The notes beneath the pieces are model-generated. The model did no database searches, was not told the DNA's origin, and was given only the letters and a program-made list of their open reading frames with translations. A program made the translations under genes and the position numbers. From FEN-1350 sp964643355 (GTDB lineage Bacteria > Planctomycetota > Phycisphaerae > Sedimentisphaerales > Anaerohalosphaeraceae), in contig CAZXPW010000003.1 in the NCBI GenBank assembly GCA_964643355.1, forward strand, positions 77,355 to 141,354: a stretch of DNA of 64,000 bases. Reading direction: 5' to 3'. The stretch's first letter is position 1. Each line of letters begins with the position of its first letter. Below are positions 54,044-63,600 of the stretch, one piece after another.

Positions 54044-54073
54044 TTGACCATTCGTTCGTACACGAACTGATAG
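54044..54073 (+). promoter_or_regulatory. Promoter of flavin-fold gene with second operator copy
   Basis: TTGACC at 54044-54049, TGATAG at 54068-54073 (18-base spacer). The spacer contains GTTCGTACACGAAC at 54054-54067, the second copy of the marR operator. Confidence 0.6.
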
Positions 54074-54092
54074 CGAGAAAGGAAGGAAGATC

Positions 54093-54497
54093 ATGAAAGA
54101 GGTCGTTGAATTTCTAAAGGCCAATCCGGTGCAGTATTTTGCGACGGTGGGGCTTGACGGCAGGCCGAAAGTCCGGCCGTTTCAGTTCATGCTGGAGCAG
54201 GGCGGCAAGTTGTATTACTGCACGGGCAACTTCAAGCCGGTGTACAAGGAGATCCTCAAGCAGCCGTGGGTGGAAATCTGCACGAGTACCGCGGCCTTCG
54301 CGTGGATTCGCCTCAGCGGCAAGGTGGTGTTCTCGAAGGACCTGGGCATCAAGAAGAAGCTCTTCGAGCAGAATGAGATCCTGCGGACGATCTATCAGAT
54401 GCCCGAGAATCCGGGCTTTGAGCTTTTCTACCTGGATCCGGCCAGGGCGGTGATTACCGATTTTTCAGGCAACCCGCCGAAGGAGTATTCCCTATAA
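54093..54497 (+). CDS. Pyridoxamine 5'-phosphate oxidase-fold protein
   Basis: 134 residues. Split-barrel flavin-binding fold: YFATVGLDGRPKVRPFQF at the start is the typical strand pair, and KLYYCTGNFKPVYKEI and WIRLSGKVVF follow. It probably binds FMN or F420 and reduces a small substrate or senses it. AAGGAAGG lies before the ATG. It is the sole other member of the presumed MarR regulon. Confidence 0.82.
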   Translation: MKEVVEFLKANPVQYFATVGLDGRPKVRPFQFMLEQGGKLYYCTGNFKPVYKEILKQPWVEICTSTAAFAWIRLSGKVVFSKDLGIKKKLFEQNEILRTIYQMPENPGFELFYLDPARAVITDFSGNPPKEYSL

Positions 54498-54546
54498 ATA
54501 GATATTGAATGTCAAGGAATCGTTCTGTTGGGAATCTTTCTTTGAC

Positions 54547-54574
54547 TTGTGAATTTCAATGGAAGTCGTATAAT
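54547..54574 (+). promoter_or_regulatory. Promoter for the PQQ-like protein
   Basis: TTGTGA at 54547-54552, 16-base spacer, perfect TATAAT at 54569-54574. Confidence 0.5.
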
Positions 54575-54634
54575 CGGTGTGAGGCAACAAGATGAATGTT
54601 CGCACCCCAATATCTTGAGGTAAGGAGATGGAGT

Positions 54635-55864
54635 ATGAAAAGGTTTTCGCTGATTTTGGTTGTCGTGACGCTGTTTGGAGTTGCGGGGGTTTATGCCGCG
54701 GATTGTCCTCGATTTCGGGGCCCGGCGGGGGATGGGATTTTTCCGGAGACCGGGTTGATGACGAGTTGGCCAGAAGGGGGGCCGAAGGTTGCCTGGACCG
54801 TGAAGGGATTGGGGCAGGGATATTCTTCGGCAGTGGTTTCCAACGGGATGGTCTATGTTACGGGAATGAATGAACAGAAACAGGGGTATTTGTTCGCATT
54901 CGGGTTGGATGGATCTTTAAAATGGAAGACGGCGTATGGGCCGGAACTGGAGAAGCGGGGGCCGGCCGTGGCCGGTACGCGAGGAACGCCGACGGTTGAC
55001 GGAGACCAGGTATATGTTATGACTGGATTTGCCAAGCTGATAGTTCTCGACGCCGCGGGTGGCAAAGTTCTCAAGACCTTCGATCTGGCGGAACGATTTG
55101 GTACAGGCGAAGCCAAATTCGGTTTTACCGAATCGGTGTTGGCTGATGGCAAGAAGATCATCTGCACGCCCGGAGGCGCCGAAGCGTCGCTGGTGGCCTT
55201 GGATCGGAATACCGGAGAGACGCTTTGGCAGGCCAAGGGGCTTGGCCAGGCCTCCGGCTATTGTTCTCCCCGGATCGTTGGTCATAACAATCAGACAGTG
55301 GTCCTGACAATGCTGGCCAATGGTTTTGTGGCCGTGGATGCGGATTCGGGCAAGGTGATCCGGCAGTATGACTATCCGCATCGAGCCGGAGTGCAACCCA
55401 ATCCGCCCCTGTATCAGGACGGCATGGTGTATTTTTCATCGGGGATGGGAACGGGCGGCACGATGATTTCACTGGTTGGCGAGTCGCATGCGGCCGCTCA
55501 ATGGACAGACAAGACTCTGGATTGTCAGATGCAAGGTTTCGTTTTGCTGGACGGTTTTATTTATGGAACCGCTCAGAGCGGCAATCGCGGCCTGGTCTGT
55601 CTGGACTGGAAGACCGGAAAACCAATGTGGAATGCCCCCGAGACCAAGCAAGGAGTCGTCGTCGCCGCGAATGGAATGCTGTATGTTTACGCTCAGGATG
55701 GAACGATGTATCTGGTTCAGCCCAGCGCTGAGGGTTTCAAGCCGGCCGGCAAATTCGTCGTTTCGGAGGGAACGGACGAGCATTGGGCCCATCCGACGAT
55801 TGCCAACGGGTATTTGTATATTCGTCACGGGGATGCGCTCATTGCCTATGTTATCAAATCGTAA
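54635..55864 (+). CDS. Exported PQQ-like beta-propeller protein
   Basis: 409 residues with a signal peptide (1-20, ending VYA). CPRFRGPAGDGIF is the common start of planctomycete PQQ-like exported proteins. Repeated blades end in GxVYVxxG and VALDxxTGETLW-type motifs (LVALDRNTGETLW; FVAVDADSGKVI; LVCLDWKTGKPMW). It is an exported beta-propeller, possibly a binding or dehydrogenase-like protein; no cofactor ligands can be assigned. TAAGGAG precedes ATG 54635. It heads a gene set with two sugar oxidoreductases. Confidence 0.85.
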   Translation: MKRFSLILVVVTLFGVAGVYAADCPRFRGPAGDGIFPETGLMTSWPEGGPKVAWTVKGLGQGYSSAVVSNGMVYVTGMNEQKQGYLFAFGLDGSLKWKTAYGPELEKRGPAVAGTRGTPTVDGDQVYVMTGFAKLIVLDAAGGKVLKTFDLAERFGTGEAKFGFTESVLADGKKIICTPGGAEASLVALDRNTGETLWQAKGLGQASGYCSPRIVGHNNQTVVLTMLANGFVAVDADSGKVIRQYDYPHRAGVQPNPPLYQDGMVYFSSGMGTGGTMISLVGESHAAAQWTDKTLDCQMQGFVLLDGFIYGTAQSGNRGLVCLDWKTGKPMWNAPETKQGVVVAANGMLYVYAQDGTMYLVQPSAEGFKPAGKFVVSEGTDEHWAHPTIANGYLYIRHGDALIAYVIKS

Positions 55865-55957
55865 GATGAACCGGTCCTCCCGGTTCAGAAATTTCGGAGT
55901 CGGGATTTTGGATGAGCCGGGAAACAATTCCTTGTATTGGATTTTTCGGAGGGAAAT

Positions 55958-57277
55958 ATGGAAGATATGCATCCACTTGCTCGCAGGGAGTTTCTCAAGC
56001 GAACCGGGGCCATGGCGGCCGGGATGATCCTGGGCGACGGCTTAGGTTCAGGCCGGGTGATTGGCGCCAATGACAGAATCATCCTCGGCATGATTGGACC
56101 CGGGGGGCACGGGGGAGGGCTTCTTCAGCAGTTTCTCACGCAAAAGGATATCGAGGTTGCCTATGTCTGCGATCCCGATTCCAATCGGCGAAATCAGGCC
56201 GCTCAAGTTGTCGAGAAGGCCCGAAGCAGGGGGCCGAAGTCCGTGGCGGATTTTCGACTGGTGCTGGAAGACAAGGCCGTGGATGCCGTCATCGTCGCCA
56301 CCCCCGACCACTGGCACGCGCCGGCTACGATCTTGGCCTGTGAGGCGGGGAAACATGTGTATGTGGAAAAGCCGTGCAGTCACAATATCCGCGAAGGTCG
56401 GCTGATGGTCGAGGCGGCCCGGCGGAGGAAGCGGATCGTTCAGGTCGGAACTCAAAGCCGCAGCGCCGAGTATGTAATCCGCGCAATGCAACTGTTGCGC
56501 GAAGGGGCGATCGGCGAGATCCTCGTTGCCAAGGCCTGGAACAGCCAACTCCGCCGGAACATCGGCAAGGTTCAACCATCTGATCCGCCGGGGAATCTGG
56601 ACTTCGACCTGTGGGTGGGGCCGGCGCCGATGGTTCCGTACCGGAACAATATGCTGCCCGGGAGCTGGCGGTGGTTCCGGGATTTCGGGACCGGGGATAT
56701 TGGGAATGACGGCGTGCACGACATCGACATCGCCCGCTGGGGACTGGGAGTTGAAACGCATCCTATCGCCATCGCGGCGATGGGTGGCAAATATTTCTTC
56801 GACGACGACCAGCAGTATCCCGACACGCAATATGTGGCGTATGAATATCAGATTGAAGGTCGCAAGAAACAATTGATCTACGAACAGCGAATCTGGTCGC
56901 CGTATGTTCAGGAGGGATATGAGAACGGCGATGCGTTCTACGGAACGCAGGGGATGATGATCCTGGGCAAACATGCGGGTTGGAAATTGTATGGCCCGCG
57001 TAATGAACTGCGCGATCAGATGCAGGGTCAGCTAAACGATTCTCTTCATCATCGGAATTTTCTAGACGCGATCAAGACGGGGACTGGGCTTCATGCGGAT
57101 ATCGAGGAGGGACATTTGTCGGCGACACTGGCTCATTTGGGGAATATCGCCACGACGGTCGGACGGGTGATCCACTTTGACCCGCAAACGGAACGGATCA
57201 ACAACGACGAGCAGGCCGATCGGCTTGTGCGTCGGCAATACCGCCAGGGTCATTGGGCCGTCCCCAAGGGCGCATAG
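55958..57277 (+). CDS. Gfo/Idh/MocA-family oxidoreductase, Tat-exported
   Basis: 439 residues. Tat signal (ARREFLKRTGAMAAGMI). Rossmann nucleotide fold (LGMIGPGGHGGG), then DAVIVATPDHWHAP and the conserved EKPCSHN carrying the catalytic-type Lys. C-terminal beta domain of GFO_IDH_MocA_C type. CGGAGGG lies before ATG 55958. Probably oxidises or isomerises a sugar in the periplasm or paryphoplasm. The next gene is a second member, 17 bases downstream. Confidence 0.88.
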   Translation: MEDMHPLARREFLKRTGAMAAGMILGDGLGSGRVIGANDRIILGMIGPGGHGGGLLQQFLTQKDIEVAYVCDPDSNRRNQAAQVVEKARSRGPKSVADFRLVLEDKAVDAVIVATPDHWHAPATILACEAGKHVYVEKPCSHNIREGRLMVEAARRRKRIVQVGTQSRSAEYVIRAMQLLREGAIGEILVAKAWNSQLRRNIGKVQPSDPPGNLDFDLWVGPAPMVPYRNNMLPGSWRWFRDFGTGDIGNDGVHDIDIARWGLGVETHPIAIAAMGGKYFFDDDQQYPDTQYVAYEYQIEGRKKQLIYEQRIWSPYVQEGYENGDAFYGTQGMMILGKHAGWKLYGPRNELRDQMQGQLNDSLHHRNFLDAIKTGTGLHADIEEGHLSATLAHLGNIATTVGRVIHFDPQTERINNDEQADRLVRRQYRQGHWAVPKGA

Positions 57278-57294
57278 TACAGGAGGGCATCCGG

Positions 57295-58494
57295 ATGAAA
57301 CGACGGGAATTCATCGCAGGTGCCGCGTTTGGAGCGGCGGCGATTTCCGCAGTCGATCGTCTCTGGTCGGCCGAAGCTGCGCCTCGATACCGAGTCGCGG
57401 TGATTGGACATACCGGCCGAGGGGATTATGGCCACGGGCTTGATGTCGTGTGGAAGGACATCGATCGGGCGGACCTTGTCGCCGTTGCCGATCCCGATCC
57501 CAAAGGTCTTTCCGCCGCAGTGGAACGGCTCAAAACACCGCGCGGATACGCCGACTATCGGCAGATGCTTGAAAACGAAAAACCGCAGATTGTCAGTGTT
57601 GCTCCTCGCTGGCTGGATCAGCATCGGGATATGGTTCTGGCCTGCGCCGAACACGGATGCCATGTGTTTCTCGAAAAGCCGATGTGTCAGGATCTTGTGC
57701 AGGCCGATGCGATGGTTGCGGCGTTTGAAATAAAAAACATCAAGTTGGCGATTGCCCATCAGACCCGTTATAGTCCCGCACTGGCCCACGCAAAAAAAGC
57801 GATCGGGGAAGGTTTACTGGGGGATATCCTCGAACTTCGATGTCGGGGCAAGGAGGATCGTCGTGGGGGCGGCGAAGATTTGATGGTGCTGGGTACGCAT
57901 GCAATGGATCTGATGCGGTTTTTTGCGGGTGATCCCCAGGAATGTTTTGCCCAAGTCCGAAGTGAGGGCCGTTTGATAACCGGCGCAGATGTTCGAGATG
58001 GGGCTGAAGGGATCGGCCCCTTGGCCGGAGATGAGATTGCTGCTTCCTATCGATTTGGTGGCATGACGATGGGTTCTTTTTCAAGCCATCGTGCCAACCA
58101 TGGCGTATCGCAGCGGTACGGCCTGACCATTTTTGGAAGCAAGGGAGTCCTCACCACCACCTTTGGCGCCGTGCCGGAGGTCTGGTTTACGGAGGATCCC
58201 TCCTGGCAACCCGGCCCAAGCAAGGCCGTATGGAAGCGTATTTCCAGCGAGGGAATCGACGAGCCCGAACCGCTCAGTGATCCACAGCACCGATTGGGCA
58301 ATCGTCTAATTGCGATGGATCTAATCCGGGCGATTGAGTCCGATGCGCAGCCGAAGGGCAGTATCTATGACGGCCGGGCGGCACTGGAGATGATTCTGGC
58401 GGTCTATGAATCGCATCGAATCGGTGGCCCGGTCCGATTTCCACTTCAAAACCGCAAACACCCATTACGCGATTTGACTTCATTTTCAAAATAA
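57295..58494 (+). CDS. Gfo/Idh/MocA-family oxidoreductase, second copy
   Basis: 399 residues. Tat-like start MKRREFIAGAAFGAA. Rossmann motif VAVIGHTGRGDYG, conserved EKPMCQD, then the C-terminal domain. Clearly diverged from its neighbour, so a different substrate or step is likely. AGGAGGG precedes ATG 57295. Confidence 0.87.
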   Translation: MKRREFIAGAAFGAAAISAVDRLWSAEAAPRYRVAVIGHTGRGDYGHGLDVVWKDIDRADLVAVADPDPKGLSAAVERLKTPRGYADYRQMLENEKPQIVSVAPRWLDQHRDMVLACAEHGCHVFLEKPMCQDLVQADAMVAAFEIKNIKLAIAHQTRYSPALAHAKKAIGEGLLGDILELRCRGKEDRRGGGEDLMVLGTHAMDLMRFFAGDPQECFAQVRSEGRLITGADVRDGAEGIGPLAGDEIAASYRFGGMTMGSFSSHRANHGVSQRYGLTIFGSKGVLTTTFGAVPEVWFTEDPSWQPGPSKAVWKRISSEGIDEPEPLSDPQHRLGNRLIAMDLIRAIESDAQPKGSIYDGRAALEMILAVYESHRIGGPVRFPLQNRKHPLRDLTSFSK

Positions 58495-58956
58495 CCAGAT
58501 TGCTCGGTTTTTTAAACCCGAGATTGATCGTAACTCCCCGGCCCGGCTTATCTCGACCAGTTGTATTCCGATTTGGAGATTTTCCCAAAATTGGTGGTTG
58601 ACTTCTGTGTGTAATATTGATCTTTATATCAGTATATTTACCAACCAGAAGGAGGAAATTCCTTAAAAATAAAATAGAATCAAAATTTATTATTATTTTC
58701 TTGAAAGAAAATGGATATTGCTTATGGTAGTATTTGTTACATGGAGTCAAGGAAGGAAACGCGTGTCGAGGTGAATGGGAATTGAGGAAGGGATTTCTCA
58801 AGGTGGTTTTGTGGTCAATTGTCTTTGGCTACAGTATTATAGTATTCACATCCAGTATTCCTCTATTCAGTATCCGATTTCAAAACCTGATTGGATCTAT
58901 GTTAATCGCACAGGATCGATTGGTATTCCGGCATCTAAAACCGAAAGGAGTTCGTA
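58495..58956. other. AT-rich non-coding region
   Basis: No gene is supported in this 462-base stretch. Four AGTATT-type heptamers occur at 58833, 58841, 58854 and 58869. A short frame (58775-58957) has poor start signals and odd composition. Several weak -10-like boxes are present. Confidence 0.5.
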
Positions 58957-60636
58957 ATGGCTAAGGTGATCGTTCGGGCGGGGAAGATTGGGATTGTTCT
59001 GGTGATTTTCGTTTTTTGCGCCGGGATGTTGCTATACGCGTTGAATCATTTTGCGGCTGCACAAGTCGAATCTGAGCCGGTCTTCGTGGTTGAAAAGAGT
59101 CTATTTGACGAAGCCGAATCTCTTCGTCGGGCCGATCAAATTCCCGAAGCCGACGCCATCTATCGGCGGATTATGGCTGAGCAGTCTGGGACTTCGGGGG
59201 CGCTGGATGCTGCCCGCGAACGGGTTCTGATGTACATCGAAGCCAGCGATGGGGTAGCGGCACAACAATCAATTGAAGATTTGGCGACGGGATTCGCCTC
59301 TTATGCGGGATATCCGAAGGCTGTGCTGGATATCGGGGATAAATATCGGCAGGTGGGTAAGACCGAACCGGCCAAAGCGATGTACCAATACATCCTGGAA
59401 TCCTTTCCAAAGGATGAGAATGCCCTCTGGTCACAGATGGGACTGGCGATCCTGGGGATTTCCCCAAGCCAGGAAGAAGACGCCAACCCCGATCTGGAGA
59501 TCCTACTGAAGAATTTCGTCGGCGATCAACGGATTGCCCAGGCGGCGTGTTTTGTCGCCGACGCGTATCGGGCTACGGGATTGGTTGAGACGGCTCGGGC
59601 GTTATACGATTTTGCCGATGCCCTTCAGCCAACGGCGGAATCGGCCGTATGGTCGAAGATGGGAATGGCCATCGCGGATATTCAGATGGGTCAGTACGAG
59701 GAAGCGAAGGCGGCAACGGCCGAATTACTGGCTTCCAGTCAATGGGGCGAACAGACCGCCAATGCAGCCTGCCAGATCGCCGACGCCTGGCGGAAGAAGG
59801 GGGACTATGCCCAGGCCCGATCGGTGTATCGGAGGGTCGTAGAAGAACGGCCGGATGCCGAACATGCCCTGTGGTCACAGATGGGAATGGTGATCTCGGA
59901 TCTGGCGCTCAAGAACGAACCAAACGCCGCGATCGGGATCCAAGATCTGCTCAGAAAACATTCAAAGGATAACCGAATAGCCAATGCGTCTTGTCAGATC
60001 GCCGATCTGTATCAGAAGGGAGGAGATCATGCGATGGCCAGGGCGCTCTATACTTATGTGGTTTCGGCCTGGCCGCAGGAAGAACATGCCATCTGGTGTC
60101 AGAAGGGGCTGGCGGTTTCGGAAGAAAAGACCGATCCCAACTCGATTGATCAACTGGGTCGATTGCTGACGAACTTTGCCGGTCATGAAAATCTACCGTT
60201 GGCCGCGTTTCTGGTGGGCGAGGAGTATCGCGATGCGGCATTAAAACAGATGGAGGAAGGAAAATTCCAGGAGGCGGCCACGAGTTATCAGCGGGCCGTA
60301 CAGGTATGGGAACAAATCATCCAGCTTCAGCCGGAGACGGCGTTTACTCCGGAAGCGTACTATATCCTGGCCGAGTGTAGTTATATGGCGGGGCAGTACG
60401 ATCGGGCGATCTATAACTACCAATATGTGGCCGAGAAATGGCCGGACTTTAAGCTGGCCTGGCACAGCCAGTTCATGGTGGGATACCGTCTTCAGCAACT
60501 CAAGCAGGCGGGGCTGGTGGAGAGCAAGGCCGCGGACCTGCAAACGGCGGTCGCGTACAAGGCAGTTTTGTTAACCGACCCGAATTGTCCATCGGCTACA
60601 GCGGCAAAGAACTGGCTCCAAGAATCCGGCATCTGA
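58957..60636 (+). CDS. Membrane-anchored protein with exact 74-residue TPR-like repeat
   Basis: 559 residues. N-terminal transmembrane or signal segment (about 11-33). The body contains four repeats whose ALWSQMG-type motif falls at residues 156, 230, 304 and 378, an exact 74-residue period. Each unit reads roughly: ADAY..G....AR.LY......P..E.ALWSQMGMAI. These are TPR-like helical hairpins with a long extra segment. The C-terminus has a more standard TPR (EAATSYQRAVQVWEQII). Likely a protein-binding scaffold at the membrane. AAAGGAG lies before the ATG. The LamG protein follows by 17 bases, so the two may be functionally coupled. Confidence 0.78.
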   Translation: MAKVIVRAGKIGIVLVIFVFCAGMLLYALNHFAAAQVESEPVFVVEKSLFDEAESLRRADQIPEADAIYRRIMAEQSGTSGALDAARERVLMYIEASDGVAAQQSIEDLATGFASYAGYPKAVLDIGDKYRQVGKTEPAKAMYQYILESFPKDENALWSQMGLAILGISPSQEEDANPDLEILLKNFVGDQRIAQAACFVADAYRATGLVETARALYDFADALQPTAESAVWSKMGMAIADIQMGQYEEAKAATAELLASSQWGEQTANAACQIADAWRKKGDYAQARSVYRRVVEERPDAEHALWSQMGMVISDLALKNEPNAAIGIQDLLRKHSKDNRIANASCQIADLYQKGGDHAMARALYTYVVSAWPQEEHAIWCQKGLAVSEEKTDPNSIDQLGRLLTNFAGHENLPLAAFLVGEEYRDAALKQMEEGKFQEAATSYQRAVQVWEQIIQLQPETAFTPEAYYILAECSYMAGQYDRAIYNYQYVAEKWPDFKLAWHSQFMVGYRLQQLKQAGLVESKAADLQTAVAYKAVLLTDPNCPSATAAKNWLQESGI

Positions 60637-60653
60637 AGAAAGGGAGGACGACC

Positions 60654-63600
60654 ATGAAGACACAAACCAACAAAATTCTGTTCGGGATTCTTTGCGTTTT
60701 CAGTGGGATTGGACTAACCGAAGCAACCCTCAATCCTCCCATCGCGGTAGTCACGCCGACAAGTCAGACGGCAACCGTGGGACAAACCGTGTTCTTTGCC
60801 GACGGAGGATCGTACGATCCGGATTATGGGCAGACCATTGTTGCGCGGGCCTGGACATTTCCCTCGCAGGCGGTGATGATCAACAACTATGATTCCACTT
60901 CGACCTACTGCAAGTTCAACGCTGCTGGGACCTTCACGGTCAATCTCAAGGTCCAGGACAACACCGGCCAGTGGTCCACAACCGGCGCTAACTGTACAGT
61001 GACCGTGACAGGTTCGGTAAGTACCTGGTATGTGTCTGTAAGTGGCGACGATGTGACCAATAACGGGCAGACCAGCGGCGCCCCCTTCCATCGGATTCAG
61101 ACGGCAATTGATTGCGCCAGCAATGGTCATGTCATTGAGGTGGCCGAAGGGACCTATTACGAAAATATCCATTTCCGCGGAAAAGATATCACGGTCAAAA
61201 GCAGCAATCCGGATGATCCGACGATCCGGGCCAACACGGTGATTGACGGCAATGGGAACGGGACGGTAGTCTCGTTTGACGGAACGGAGACCTCATCGGC
61301 AATTCTGAAAGGGATTACGATTCGCGGAGGCGGAACAGACACGGAACAATTCAAAGCCCACTGGTCGTTCGATTCCAACGCCGAAGATTCCGAAGGGAAT
61401 CACGATGGTACCTTCAACGGAAATGCCATAATCACAACGGCAACCGGTCAGCATATCGTCGGCGCCGGGGCTTTGTCGCTGGATGGGGATAATGATTATG
61501 TCCAGGTTGGTAGTTCGAATGATCTCAATTTCGGAGCCGCGCAAGACCTCTCCGTCAGTGCCTGGATCAAGACCTCGTATTCCGCAGGTAATCAGCGGAT
61601 CGTTTTTAAAAAGAACGATTCCTTCGAGGGCTATACGCTGACGGTGGTCGCCACGACAGGAAAAGCCCGTCTCAATGTTAAGGGCCTCGGCCAATCAACG
61701 GCCACTTATGTGGATTCGACCACCACCGTAACCGATGGTCAATGGCATCATCTCGTCGGCGTTCGGGATGCCGATGCCAATATCAAAATATATGTTGACG
61801 GTCTATTGGAGGCGACTGTTTCCACATCAACAATGGACCTGACAAATAGCTTCCCCCTCTACATCGGAATCGATAATCAGTATGGCGGGTTAACGAACGA
61901 TTTTAACGGAAAGATCGACGATGTCCGGATTTACGGCCGGGCGTTATCGGCCGAGGACATTCGGGTTCTGATGATGTCGACAAAAATTGTCTCTGCGGCC
62001 CATTGGAAACTTGATGAGGGAACCGGAACAACCGCCGGGGATTCGTCGGGGAACAATCATTCGTTACCCTTGCCGAATAGTCCGTATCAACCGACTTGGA
62101 CGGGGGGGATATTGGATAGTTCGCTGAATTTCGATGGAACGGATGATTATGTCGAAGCCACAGGTTATACGGGAATCAGCGGCACCAATGCCCGGACGAC
62201 GGCGGCCTGGATCAGGACGACGGATACAATTGGGCCGATCGTGTATTGGGGCGATAAAGATACGACCGGAGGATTGTGGGATATGCGGGTTAGTTCCACC
62301 GGGAAACTCCGAGTGTTAGTGGCAGGCGGCCCGGCGATTGATGGGTCCACGACGATCAACACCGGCCAATGGGTTCATGTGGCCGCGGTGTTGCCCCAGG
62401 GTGGGAATAACACGAATCAAATTTTGCTGTATGTCAACGGGGTATTGGAGACGGGAACGACAGTAACGGCCGGGACGATCAATACGATTTCAGATGCAGC
62501 CGTGCGGATGGGGGCAAACGAGACGGGCCATTACTATGCCGGCCAGATTGACGATATTCGGATCTATTCCGAAGCGTTGTCGGCCGAACGGGTTCGGGCT
62601 CTTGCTTCGTTTCCTGGTCCGGAGGCCCATTGGAAACTGGACGAAACCAGCGGGACGACGGCTCCGGACAGCGGTCCCTTCGGATACACCGGAACCTTGC
62701 AGAATATGGACGGAAATACCGATTGGGTCCAGGGCGTCAGCGGCAATTCGCTGGATTTTGACGGGACCGACGATTATGTGGCGGTGACGAATTATACGGG
62801 CATTTCCGGATCGAGGGCGCGAACCACCGCGGCATGGATCAAGACGACGGATACCATTGGGCCGATCGTGTACTGGGGCAATAAGGATGCGACGGGTGGC
62901 TTGTGGGATATGCGGGTTAGTAACACCGGGAAGCTGCGCCTGTTGGCCGCGGGGGGGCCGGCGATGGATGGTTCGACGACGATCAATACGGGCCGGTGGG
63001 TCCATGTGGCGGCGGTGTTGCCGGAGGGGAAAAACAACGCCGGGGATATCTTGCTGTATGTCAACGGAGTGTTGGAGACCGGCGTAACGGTAACGGCCGG
63101 GACGATCAATACGGTGGCGGCGGGGGTTCGGATCGGGGCCAATGAGACGACGCATTATTTTGCGGGTCAGATGGATGAAGTCCGGATTTATCGTCGAGCT
63201 TTGTCGGCCGCGGAAATCCGGGAACTGGCTCGCGGCGGCGGAGGGATTCGCGGGTTTGGCACGGCCGCGACGATCAACCGATGCGTGATTAAGAACAATG
63301 TGGCTTCGATGGATGGCGGAGGCATCTACGACCTGGATGGAACGATCTCCAATTGTCTGATTGTCGGAAATGACGCACTCAATGGCGACGGCATGGCTAA
63401 ATGCGATGGATCGATCGTCAACTGCACAATTGCCAACAATTCTCCGACAACGGGAACCGGGTTGGTGGACTGCACCGGAACGATCAAGAACTGCATCATC
63501 TGGAACCATGCAACCAGTCTGTCCGGATGCAGTAGTGCCACGATTACCTATTGTGATATCCAGCACGGTGTTTCCGGAACGGGGAATCTGCCGTTGGATC

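Noticed and set aside
58775..58957. 60-codon frame before the repeat gene
   Set aside because: The ATG abuts its purine tract, the composition is odd (QYSSIQYP) and it ends at the next gene's start. Not supported.
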